DNA from: Acetobacter fallax
GTDB taxonomy: Bacteria; Pseudomonadota; Alphaproteobacteria; Acetobacterales; Acetobacteraceae
Direction: 5' to 3'
Length of the DNA stretch: 64,000 nucleotides
NCBI RefSeq assembly: GCF_011516735.1
Contig: NZ_WOSX01000019.1
Coordinates: forward strand, 1-64,000
Of this stretch, positions 9,104-17,335 are shown piece after piece; the first letter of the stretch is position 1, and each line of letters opens with the position of its first letter. Position numbers and translations under genes: made by a program. A model generated the notes under the pieces. That model had not been told where the DNA came from. It did no database searches and was given only the letters and a program-made list of their open reading frames with translations.

Positions 9104-11305
9104 CTATCCCCCATCAGGCAGGGCGTAGACCACCAGCGCATCACTGACCGGTGTCATCATGAAATGATGCCCGCCCGCCATGATGGCGACATACTGTTTG
9201 CCGTTATACTCGTATGTCATCGGCGTTGCCTGTCCTCCGCCTGGCAGAACATCGCTCCATAGTTCTTTCCCTGTCTTTGCGTCGAAGGCGTGGATCAGAT
9301 TGTCAGTCGTCGCAGCAACAAAGATCACGCCTCCGGCGGTTATGACCGGACCACCATTGTTCGGTGTCCCAATGGTAAGCGGCAGATGTGTCGGCAGACC
9401 CCATGGCCCGTTTGCCCGCGCACTGCCCAGCGGATGCTGCCACAGAACTTTCTGCGTGTGTATGTCAATGGCCGTGATCATCCCGTAAGGCGGTTTGTTG
9501 CACATCATGTGCGTGAACTCGTTCCAGAACGGAGAAACGACAATACCATAAGGCGTGTCCGCCATCGCACCGGCACCTTCCGCTCCGCCGCCTGAGGGAC
9601 TGAAGTGCGGATCGTCCACCGGCATGAGACCCAGTTCATCCGCCTTCTTGCGAGTTACAAGCTGGTCATACATCGGTGTGATGTTCCAGTTCGCAATCAG
9701 CACTCCGGCCTTCGGGTCATAGGCCATGCTGCCCCAGTCACTGCCGCCGTTATAACCAGGATATTCCAGCCAGGGCCGACTGATTTCGGGAGCGGTGAAC
9801 TCACCCTGATATTTCGCCCGGCGATATTTCAGACGACAGTAGAGCTGGTCGATCGGCGACATGCCCCACATATCGGTCTCTTTGAGCTCCGGCACGCCAA
9901 GCCGCGGCATCCCCGGGGACCAGGGCTGAGTGGGTGAACGCGGATCATTCGGCACGTCTGTTGCCGTCGGAGCCGGTCGCTCTTCCACCGGAAGGATCGG
10001 TTTACCATCCCGGCGATCCAGAACAAATGTCTGTCCCCGTTTCGTTGGCATGATCAGGGCTGGTATCGGTCCGTCTTTCCCCGGGAAGTCCAGCAATGTG
10101 GGTTGTGATCCGATATCATAGTCCCAGACGTCCTTATGCACAGTCTGAAAGACCCATCGCGGTGAACCCGTTTTGACGTCGATCGCAACAACGGATGACG
10201 AAACCCTGTTCTCCTCCGGAGATCGGAGCGCGCTATAGTAATCCGCCGCTGAATTGCCGGTCGGAACATAAACCAGACCAAGCTCGTTATCGCCCGTCAT
10301 CGTCGCCCAGGAATTCGGGGTGCCACGGCTGTAATGTTCTCCTGGCTGCGGCTCGCCGTGCTGGTCAGGACGGTTCACATCCCAGGCCCACAGAAAACGT
10401 CCCGTCTCGGCATCATACCCCCGGATCACACCCGAAGGCGCCCAGCGCCGCTGCCCGTCCAGAACTTCATGGTTGACCACGATTGCGCCATTCACGATCG
10501 GCGGAGGTGCGGTTACGGAGACAAATCCCGGAACAGACTCGCCCATGCCTTTCATCAGATTAACCTGCCCGTGATAGCCAAAGCCCTCACAGAGCCTGCC
10601 ATCCGCGGCATCAACCTGAATCAGGCGCATGTCGAGAGTCGCAGCAAGAATCCGATTATGACAGGGCTGTCCTTCCGGTACCGTCGAAGACGTATAATAC
10701 ACCACGCCCTTACAGGCCGCCGTATACGGAATGCTATCGTATTTCACACCGGAATTATGGCGCCAGATCTCTTTTCCGGTGCCCGGATCGAGCTTGATGA
10801 TGTCGTCCATCGCGGAGCAGGTATAGAGTCCGTCACCTACCTTGATCGGCGTTGTTTCCGCTGCCCATTTGTTGAGCTGCCCCGGCGCCGGCTTACTGCC
10901 GGTATGATACACGAAAGCCCGTTTCAGGCGTCCGACATTTTCCGGTGTAATCTGATCCAGCGGGGAATAGCGTGTGGCGCTGGTGTCACGGCCATAAGCC
11001 GGCCAGTCATCATGTACAGGATTGCCGGTGACCTGCTCCACAGCAGGCGTGGCTTCACCCGGCTCCGCAGGCGGTCCATCCGGAATATTCGCTGCATTGA
11101 CGCCTGGCGCCTGAGGCGCATCAGGGGAGGGGGCCGCGAATTTGTCGGAACTCTTCTCCGAATCACGACCGGTTGTCGCATTGCCCGGCCCCGGTGCGCT
11201 TTCGCTTGGAGGAGTCTGTGCAAATGCCGCGTCATCTGTCACCAGAGAAACAGCGCCAAGTCCACACAGGATCGTCGCCGTCAGAAGTGGTATCCTGCGC
11301 ATCAT
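9104..11305 (-). CDS. sldA: PQQ-dependent glycerol/D-sorbitol dehydrogenase, large subunit SldA
   Basis: Periplasmic quinoprotein that oxidises polyols (glycerol, sorbitol, arabitol) and passes electrons to ubiquinone. I set the start at ATG 11305, overlapping the sldB stop by 4 nt (ATGA); this gives 733 aa, near the 740 aa of known SldA. A longer open frame extends upstream but only as a shadow of sldB. Signal peptide MMRRIPLLTATILCGLGAVS with the cleavage region DDAAFAQ. Eight-bladed propeller repeats include DWPAYGRDTSATRYSPLDQI, HKDVWDYDIGSQPTLLDF and LWSDVLPGGGQATPM. A Pro/Ala/Glu-rich linker (about 30-80) precedes the catalytic domain. Confidence 0.88.
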   Translation of the reverse strand: MMRRIPLLTATILCGLGAVSLVTDDAAFAQTPPSESAPGPGNATTGRDSEKSSDKFAAPSPDAPQAPGVNAANIPDGPPAEPGEATPAVEQVTGNPVHDDWPAYGRDTSATRYSPLDQITPENVGRLKRAFVYHTGSKPAPGQLNKWAAETTPIKVGDGLYTCSAMDDIIKLDPGTGKEIWRHNSGVKYDSIPYTAACKGVVYYTSSTVPEGQPCHNRILAATLDMRLIQVDAADGRLCEGFGYHGQVNLMKGMGESVPGFVSVTAPPPIVNGAIVVNHEVLDGQRRWAPSGVIRGYDAETGRFLWAWDVNRPDQHGEPQPGEHYSRGTPNSWATMTGDNELGLVYVPTGNSAADYYSALRSPEENRVSSSVVAIDVKTGSPRWVFQTVHKDVWDYDIGSQPTLLDFPGKDGPIPALIMPTKRGQTFVLDRRDGKPILPVEERPAPTATDVPNDPRSPTQPWSPGMPRLGVPELKETDMWGMSPIDQLYCRLKYRRAKYQGEFTAPEISRPWLEYPGYNGGSDWGSMAYDPKAGVLIANWNITPMYDQLVTRKKADELGLMPVDDPHFSPSGGGAEGAGAMADTPYGIVVSPFWNEFTHMMCNKPPYGMITAIDIHTQKVLWQHPLGSARANGPWGLPTHLPLTIGTPNNGGPVITAGGVIFVAATTDNLIHAFDAKTGKELWSDVLPGGGQATPMTYEYNGKQYVAIMAGGHHFMMTPVSDALVVYALPDGG

Positions 11306-11688
11306 GCCATGCTCCGACCGGACGATATCGTGGTGCCGCCAATGCGGCGCAGAACCGGAACAGTCAGAGCAACAGCAATGGCCACCAGTGTTGGACCGAA
11401 CAGGCGCGGCAGCAGCCCCCAGCCATCCAGACCGACCTCCCAGAACGCCCAGGGCCAGGTCAGCGCCCAGGCGACCAGATAAAGGAGAGCCCCGTTCACC
11501 GAGCCCGTAAGCATCAGCCCGCCCGCCGCAATCAGCGCCGCACCAAAAAGAACATAGTAAAAGGAACCGCCAATCATTGCGAGCTGCGCGCCCATGATCA
11601 GAAGCGGAAGTCCGAGCAGAACGAGCAGAACGGCTACAAGAACCGTAGCCCACTCCGCTGCGCTCTGCGGTTTGTGAATGCTTGCCAT
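11302..11688 (-). CDS. sldB: Membrane subunit SldB of the PQQ polyol dehydrogenase
   Basis: Small hydrophobic protein of 128 aa that anchors SldA and corresponds to the N-terminal membrane domain of fused PQQ glucose dehydrogenases. It has four or five membrane segments (about 13-33, 36-60, 65-80, 98-115) and the motif FGAALIAAGGLMLTG. The paralogous fused enzyme at 25321-27777 has the same domain (FGGGQLLFLGGSWFYILAGG) in one chain. Its stop overlaps the sldA start, so the two are translationally coupled. Known SldB is about 126 aa. Confidence 0.87.
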   Translation of the reverse strand: MASIHKPQSAAEWATVLVAVLLVLLGLPLLIMGAQLAMIGGSFYYVLFGAALIAAGGLMLTGSVNGALLYLVAWALTWPWAFWEVGLDGWGLLPRLFGPTLVAIAVALTVPVLRRIGGTTISSGRSMA

Positions 11689-11919
11689 AAGGCGTCTCCG
11701 GAAAACAACTTTTCAGAAACGTATGAACAGCCTGTCAGGTACGGAAATTTAAAGAAAAATTTTCGTGATGGCAGGGTACTGTGATCGCCGTCGGGCGTTC
11801 AGGTTCATGACTGCGGTCATCCGCTCCCGGGTGCTCAACGACAATCGGCCACAAGGATAATCCCGCAGCAGACCCCGTGGGCAGCATTCCTCAGGAAGAT
11901 AACAGGGAGACACGGCCCC

Positions 11920-14175
11920 ATGACAGAATTCCAGGACGCGGCGCCCCTGCAGGGCGATGTGATATCTATTGCTGCCCCTCCGTCAAAAGGTCCTGTCACT
12001 TCCACGCAACCTGTGCCGTCGGAGCTTGACGAGTTCTCGCCAGCCGGAAGCTCCCTGCTTTCCAGCCGTCGCATCCACGCACTCAAGCAGGGGGATCTGT
12101 TCGGTGTTTTCGATCAGACCGGCGACATTCTCTGGGGGCAGGATATCGCAGACGGGCTGTATTACCGCGATACACGTTATCTCTCCGGTCTCACGTTTCG
12201 TATAGGAGAACAGCGCCCCGTGCTGCTTTCCTCCGTCGTGCGCGAAAACAATGTGATGCTGTCGGTCAACCTCACCAATGAAACGCTCACCCTGGACGAC
12301 GGCACACGCCTGACCCATGATCTTCTGCACGTCCTGCGCTCCCGCTTCCTGTGGGAGGGTAAATGTTTTGAGCGTATCGAAATCAGAAATTTCGATGTCA
12401 GACCACACGATATTTCCTGTGACCTGCGTTTCTTCGCGGATTTTGCGGACCTGTTCGAAGCCCGGGGCATGAAGCGGAAGAAACGCGGTGAAAACCTCGA
12501 ACCTGCGGTTGGCGAATGTGACGTCAATCTTTCCTATCGGGGGCTGGATGACCGTATCCGCACAACCCGGATACTCTTTTCACCAAAACCGAAAACCCTT
12601 TCTTCAGATCACGCAACGTACGATTTCTCCATAGCTCCGGGCGAGAAAATCCTTATTCATATCGAAGTCCAGTGTGATCCCACAAGTTGCAGCACCCTGC
12701 CGCCCAATCGTGCCTTCCTGGTGGGCGCCGTCGCCGCCCGTCGCTCTCTGCGTCTCGCCTCATCACGCGCCACAGCTATTGCAACGTCGAACGAAATCTT
12801 CAATGAGGCTATCCGCCGCTGCATCTGCGACATCTATATGTTGCTGACTGAGAAAAAGACCGGCCCATACCCCTATGCCGGCGTTCCCTGGTACAGCACC
12901 GTCTTCGGTCGGGATGCCCTCGTCACTGCCATGCAGACCCTGTGGCTCGATCCGCTGATTGCAAAGGGTGTGCTGAAATATCTCGCCCTCAACCAGGCTG
13001 ATAAAGAAGATCCCCAGGCTGACGCCGAACCGGGGAAAATCCTGCATGAAGTGCGTCTTGGTGAAATGGCCGAACTGGGAGAGATCCCCTTCCGTCGCTA
13101 TTACGGCTCTGTCGATTCCACCCCGCTTTTCGTCATGCTGGCAGGCGAATATCTCGAACGCACAGGCGATGTTGGGACCCTCAGTGAACTCTGGCCTCAT
13201 GTTACCCGCGCCATCGACTGGATCGAACGCTTCGGAGATCGTGATGGCGACGGTTTTGTGGAATATAACCGGCGCAACAAGGACGGTCTGGCAAACCAGG
13301 GCTGGAAAGACAGCTACGACAGTATCTTCCATGCAGACGGAACCCTCGCGGAAGGACCCATCGCTCTGTGCGAGGTCCAGGCTTATGTCTACGCAGCTCG
13401 CCGTGCCGCCGCACAGATTGGCCGTCGTCTTGGTCAGACTGCTTATGCCGCTCACCAGGATGAGAAAGCCGATGCCCTGCGTGTCGCCTTTAATCTTACC
13501 TTCTGGAATAACGATATCGGCACGTACGTCATTGCTCTGGACGGAAAAAAACAGCAATGCGCCGTCCGCTCATCAAATGCCGGCCATGTTCTGCTCACCA
13601 ATATCGCTCCGGCCGCACGCGCCTCGAAAGTGGTCGAGGGGCTGATGCACCGCAGCTCTTTCTCAGGGTGGGGTATTCGCACTATTCCCGAAGGAGAAGC
13701 TCGTTATAACCCTATGGCCTATCACAATGGTTCCGTCTGGCCTCACGACAATGCCCTGATCGCTATGGGCTTCGCTCGTCATGGATATCGCCGGGAAGCC
13801 ATCCGCGTATTCCAGGCTCTCTTCGATGCCGCTCTCTACACCGATCTCCGCAGGCTTCCTGAGCTGTTCTGTGGTTTTTCAAGATCCCGCTCTGAAGGGC
13901 CGGTTCGCTATCCTGTTGCCTGCTCGCCCCAGGCCTGGGCCGCCGCAACCCTGCCCGCCCTGCTTCAGGCTGTCCTCGGCCTGCGCTATGATCCGGGAAC
14001 CGTCACTGTCGAATTCACACGTCCACGACTGCCGGAATCCATAGACTCCATGACACTGTTCAACCTCGCCGTTGGCGGGGAATCGCTGTCCGTTCATATC
14101 GTCCGCACTGGTGAGGAAGTGGCCATCAATGTCGTCAAACGCTCCGCTTCCATCAGAATGCAGATCGTCAGTTAA
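11920..14175 (+). CDS. Amylo-alpha-1,6-glucosidase / glycogen debranching-type glycoside hydrolase
   Basis: 751-aa cytoplasmic protein with an N-terminal debranching-associated beta domain (about 50-270, with WGQDIADGLYYRDTRYLSGL) and a C-terminal alpha/alpha-barrel (about 290-740). Barrel motifs are YAGVPWYSTVFGRDALVTA, DGLANQGWKDSYDSI and RTIPEGEARYNPMAYHNGSV. It probably hydrolyses alpha-1,6 glucosidic bonds in glycogen or a related glucan; the natural substrate is not shown. It starts 10 nt after AGGGAG. Divergent from sldBA across 231 bp, which must hold both promoters. Confidence 0.82.
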   Translation: MTEFQDAAPLQGDVISIAAPPSKGPVTSTQPVPSELDEFSPAGSSLLSSRRIHALKQGDLFGVFDQTGDILWGQDIADGLYYRDTRYLSGLTFRIGEQRPVLLSSVVRENNVMLSVNLTNETLTLDDGTRLTHDLLHVLRSRFLWEGKCFERIEIRNFDVRPHDISCDLRFFADFADLFEARGMKRKKRGENLEPAVGECDVNLSYRGLDDRIRTTRILFSPKPKTLSSDHATYDFSIAPGEKILIHIEVQCDPTSCSTLPPNRAFLVGAVAARRSLRLASSRATAIATSNEIFNEAIRRCICDIYMLLTEKKTGPYPYAGVPWYSTVFGRDALVTAMQTLWLDPLIAKGVLKYLALNQADKEDPQADAEPGKILHEVRLGEMAELGEIPFRRYYGSVDSTPLFVMLAGEYLERTGDVGTLSELWPHVTRAIDWIERFGDRDGDGFVEYNRRNKDGLANQGWKDSYDSIFHADGTLAEGPIALCEVQAYVYAARRAAAQIGRRLGQTAYAAHQDEKADALRVAFNLTFWNNDIGTYVIALDGKKQQCAVRSSNAGHVLLTNIAPAARASKVVEGLMHRSSFSGWGIRTIPEGEARYNPMAYHNGSVWPHDNALIAMGFARHGYRREAIRVFQALFDAALYTDLRRLPELFCGFSRSRSEGPVRYPVACSPQAWAAATLPALLQAVLGLRYDPGTVTVEFTRPRLPESIDSMTLFNLAVGGESLSVHIVRTGEEVAINVVKRSASIRMQIVS

Positions 14176-14282
14176 ATCCGGGATAAAGTCAGCCGGTCAT
14201 AGTTGCCCCTTCGGACTGGCAATGATTTGTCGGACCTGCTGCCACGATGGCCACACAGACGTAGCGTAGCTCGATGGTTCTC

Positions 14283-14680
14283 AGAGGCTGTTTCAAGAGG
14301 CTCTGTTAGCGTTGCGTGTTGATCTGTGGTTTTTCAACGAGCTGGCGGAAGACCGGGCTCAGCCCGGACCCGGCAGGGACCGTCACGCGAAGGCGTGCTG
14401 CGCACGACGGCCCCTGCACCCCGATTGATTTATAATAAAATGGTTTCCAAAGGTCTGTGACCTTTGGTGGGTTCCAGGGCAAAGCCCTGGGAAGGAGCCA
14501 GCACGCAACGACAACAGATCCTTTCAAAAGCCCCTCTGCCGGCGATCCGACGCGCGTTTTCTGCGTTTCGATGCTCACGGCCCGCGCGACCGCTCCGTTT
14601 CTGTGCTCAAAACACACGCCGGTCATTCTCCTCAGGGGGCATTCTCGCCCGGCAATGAGGCTTTTGAAACAGCCTCTTAA
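14283..14680. mobile_element. Small non-autonomous element containing a nested repeat
   Basis: The left end reads AGAGGCTGTTTCAAGAGGCT and the right end AGGCTTTTGAAACAGCCTCT, so the two are near-perfect inverted repeats of about 20 bp, of a type common at IS ends. No transposase gene lies between them. The minus-strand frame from the right end starts MTGVCFEHRNGAVARAVSIE but is short and unmatched. A four-hairpin repeat (14302-14518) has landed inside, close to the left end. Confidence 0.6.
14302..14518. repeat. Four-hairpin intergenic repeat, subfamily 1, extended
   Basis: The ends TCTGTTAGCGTTGCGTGTTG and CAGCACGCAACGACAACAGA are inverted repeats differing at three of 20 positions. Internal hairpins are GGGCTCAGCCC, an enlarged second hairpin GGGACCGTC...GACGGCCCC, AAAGGTCTGTGACCTTT, and CCAGGGCAAAGCCCTGG. 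The extra 29 bases in hairpin two remain self-complementary. Confidence 0.8.
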
Positions 14681-14775
14681 AGGAATGCACTTTCTGTCAC
14701 TGGTTGCCGTGGTCTCACCCCCACGATACAAACCCCGCATTCCGCAACCAGCCGACCGAGTGACCCCGACACCTT

Positions 14776-15657
14776 ATGACCGACCCAGGCCTGTGCAGAA
14801 CTGACCTTGTCGCGGTTCTCATGACCGTCAAAAACGGTGATCCCCATATTCTGACACTTCGAAGCGGTGCGTCTCTCCCTTCCGGGCCTCTGAAATCGGG
14901 TCACCGTTCACTTCAGAAAGGTCTCCGCGCCTGGGTCGAACAACAAACCGGCTTTCATCTCGGCCATATCGAACAGCTCTACACGTTTGCCGATGGCCTG
15001 AACGACGACGACGGTCGCCTTGTCCGCATCTCTTATATGGCTCTCACCAACACCTGGAGCGCCGAAGGCGACTGGCGACCGGTCTACGATTATTTTCCCT
15101 GGGAAGATCGTCGCGCCAGTGAGGTCTGTCCTCTTCTGTCCCGTATCATCACGCATATCCGTGCATGGGCTGATGCCCATACTCATCGCCGCCGCCGCTG
15201 CGCCGTCGCTTTCGGCCTCGATGGACATCTTTGGAACGACGAACTTGTCCTCCAGCGCTACGAACTCCTGTGGGAAGCCGGTATGGTCACGGAATCCCGC
15301 ACACCTGGCAGCATGATCCTGGACAGTGCCTGCATGGATGATGATTATCGCCGCGTGCTTGCCACCGCCATGTCCCGCATCCGTGCCCGTATCCGCTATA
15401 CTCCGGCCGTCTTCGACCTTTTGCCTGCACATTTCACTCTCCTTCAGTTGCAGCAGACTATGGAAGGCCTTGCAGGTCGCCCGATGCACAAACAAAACTT
15501 TCGCCGCCTTGTGCTCAGCCAGCATCTTGTCAGTGAAACCGGCAGCTACGAGCAGGCGGGGCAGGGGAGACCCGCTCGTCTCTACCGCTTTGATCCCGCA
15601 GGCGCGGAAAACTGCTATCTCGCTGGCGCTAAACTCCCGCTGGAGCATCTCCCCTGA
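14776..15657 (+). CDS. nrtR: NrtR-type NAD metabolism transcriptional regulator (Nudix-like plus winged helix)
   Basis: 293 aa. The N-terminal half is a Nudix-derived sensor domain (DLVAVLMTVKNGDPHILTLR, then LQKGLRAWVEQQTGFHLGHI) and the C-terminus is a winged helix (HFTLLQLQQTMEGLAGRPM, then KQNFRRLVLSQHLVSE). This is the NrtR architecture; those regulators sense ADP-ribose and repress NAD genes. The segment after the Nudix-like part lacks a clear catalytic Nudix box, as in other NrtR proteins. No NAD genes lie next to it, so its targets must be elsewhere. Confidence 0.75.
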   Translation: MTDPGLCRTDLVAVLMTVKNGDPHILTLRSGASLPSGPLKSGHRSLQKGLRAWVEQQTGFHLGHIEQLYTFADGLNDDDGRLVRISYMALTNTWSAEGDWRPVYDYFPWEDRRASEVCPLLSRIITHIRAWADAHTHRRRRCAVAFGLDGHLWNDELVLQRYELLWEAGMVTESRTPGSMILDSACMDDDYRRVLATAMSRIRARIRYTPAVFDLLPAHFTLLQLQQTMEGLAGRPMHKQNFRRLVLSQHLVSETGSYEQAGQGRPARLYRFDPAGAENCYLAGAKLPLEHLP

Positions 15658-15689
15658 ACCCTGAATCTTCTGGCGATGTTTTCTGTGAT

Positions 15690-16240
15690 TCGTGATTCAT
15701 CATTTTCATTTATGGAAATGATGATGGGCGTGCGTTGAGTGATGACTTTCGAACGGATCACGACACGATCGCCACCTTCCGGCAGGCACACCGCACACCG
15801 CATCCTGCAGCGTCTCGAGGGTTCGCGGCGTCACCCGTCTGCTCCATTGCCTTCATCCTGGCGAAGATGTTCTCGACAAGGCTGAAGTCGGGACTACAGG
15901 GCGGCAGAAACAGCAGTCGGGTGCCGACTGCCTCCATGGCTTCCTGCGCTGCAGCACCCTTATGGGCCGGAAGATTATCCGGGATGACGGCGTCTTCCGC
16001 CGATAGTGTGGGAGCGCGTATCTTGCGGGCATAAGCAGCGAACCATTCCCCGGTCATTGGGCCATCCGGTATCATCGGTGCTGTCATGCCGGACAGGCGC
16101 AGCTCGTCAACGAAGGCCGCGGTTTTCCAGTGCCCATGAGGAATGGATATCCGAGCGCATGCCGCGTCGTGACTGTCCCTGCAAGCGGGTCGTCTTCGTC
16201 GAGACAGCGGTTGCACCGCAGATCAGACGATAATGCTCAG
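15690..16240 (-). mobile_element. Rearranged IS630-type remnant
   Basis: The minus strand keeps much of the catalytic domain with frameshifts: STKTTRLQGQSRRGMRS, then IPHGHWKTAAFVDELRLSGM, then VIPDNLPAHKGAAAQEAMEA, then FLPPCSPDFSLVENIFARMK, ending near LETLQDAVCG. The flanking plus-strand bases at about 15712-15755 instead encode the element's N-terminal start (GRALSDDFR) in the opposite direction. The two ends therefore no longer belong to one continuous element. Not functional. Confidence 0.75.
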
Positions 16241-16316
16241 GGCATGGTCGCCGGCCTCCATCCCGGTAACCAAGACGAAACAGATCCTGGCCGATATGGG
16301 AAGCCGGAAATGACTT

Positions 16317-16517
16317 ATACCAGAGGTTGGGAGGATTGACCTGTGGCCGGGGCATCCGGGCTCTGCCCGGACCCGGCAGGGACCACAGGCCCCTGCACCC
16401 CGGTTTGCTGATCATAAAATGGTTTGCAAAGGCGAGCCTTTGCCGGGTTCCAGGGCAGAGCCCGGCCGTCCTGCACCTGCCAGTCTTACACAGGTCAAAG
16501 GTCAGACCCTCTGGTAT
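16317..16517. repeat. Four-hairpin intergenic repeat, subfamily 2, well preserved
   Basis: Ends are ATACCAGAGG...GATTGACCTGTG and CACAGGTCAAAGG...CCTCTGGTAT, a clear inverted pair. Internal hairpins are GGGCTCTGCCC, CAGGGACCACAGGCCCCTG, GCAAAGGCGAGCCTTTGC and CCAGGGCAGAGCCCGG. TTA flanks both sides, suggesting a 3-bp target duplication (or TA, depending on where the end is drawn). The right end touches the tpm stop codon. Confidence 0.85.
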
Positions 16518-17170
16518 TAATCCGGTCCTGGCCAGCGCCGAGGCATCACCCATACGCGCTCACGGGCCGGACAACGTCCTTTAAAGCCGCCGGTAATATC
16601 CCGGACCTCAACAGACTCCGGTCGATAAGCGCTATCATACAAAACGAGTAATTCCGTCTCCGGAACGGAAAAAGGCGGGCCTTCTGCATGTGATTGCTCA
16701 TATTCTAATGTCACGAGCAATTGTGGTGCTGCCTTCGTCAGCGCAATCAGATGCGGAGCATAACGACGCCGCATCGTTTCAGGCAGCGCCACCAGTGCTG
16801 CCCGATCATAAACAGCATCCACCCTTCCCAGTGTTTCCGGATCGAGATCAAAAATATCGCCTGCAAACAGTGTCACGCCACCGGCTTCAAACCGTTCGAA
16901 CGATCCTGTGGAACTGATCTCCGGCACCAGACCGGATTCAGCAAAAAACTGCGTGACCGCAAGCCGGCTCAGTTCAACCCCGACGACAGTGAAGCCCTGC
17001 TCACAAAGCCATGCAGCGTCCCGGCTTTTGCCACAGAGCGGAAGAAAAATCCGTCCACCCGGCCTGATATCCAGAGCAGAAAAATGTGCCGTCAGGAACG
17101 CATTGGGTGTGGGCTCATGAAAGCCGATCCGATTGTTCTGCCAGCGGGAAAGCCAGAAATCCCGTTCCAT
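16517..17170 (-). CDS. tpm: Thiopurine S-methyltransferase family protein
   Basis: SAM-dependent methyltransferase, 217 aa from ATG 17170 (MERDFWLSRWQNNRIGFHE), which has AGAAGG eight bases upstream; a GTG three codons earlier is less likely. Bacterial TPMTs are about 218 aa and begin the same way. The SAM site is LPLCGKSRDAAWL with the following VVGVELS; AVYDRAALVALP and QLLVTLEYEQ are further family blocks. In bacteria these enzymes methylate selenium, tellurium or aromatic thiols. The TAA stop is formed at the edge of the adjacent repeat. Confidence 0.88.
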   Translation of the reverse strand: MERDFWLSRWQNNRIGFHEPTPNAFLTAHFSALDIRPGGRIFLPLCGKSRDAAWLCEQGFTVVGVELSRLAVTQFFAESGLVPEISSTGSFERFEAGGVTLFAGDIFDLDPETLGRVDAVYDRAALVALPETMRRRYAPHLIALTKAAPQLLVTLEYEQSHAEGPPFSVPETELLVLYDSAYRPESVEVRDITGGFKGRCPARERVWVMPRRWPGPD

Positions 17171-17335
17171 GACCCACACCTTCTTTCACGTTATTCGTGT
17201 TCAGAACATAATGAATTCTGCTCGCCAGTCTGCGGCCTGTAAAAAAATCTTTTATACTGAAGTCATTTTCCCATCATGGACCAGATGAAACCTGCCTGTC
17301 CGATGCGAAACGCAGCCGGACGTTCTTCCCTTCGA

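Noticed and set aside
10334-11482. 382-codon plus-strand frame opposite sldA
   Set aside because: It is an antisense shadow of sldA with no recognised domain.
9104-11653. N-terminal extension of sldA to 849 aa
   Set aside because: The first 116 residues are an out-of-frame reading of sldB; the ATGA overlap start at 11305 gives the family length.
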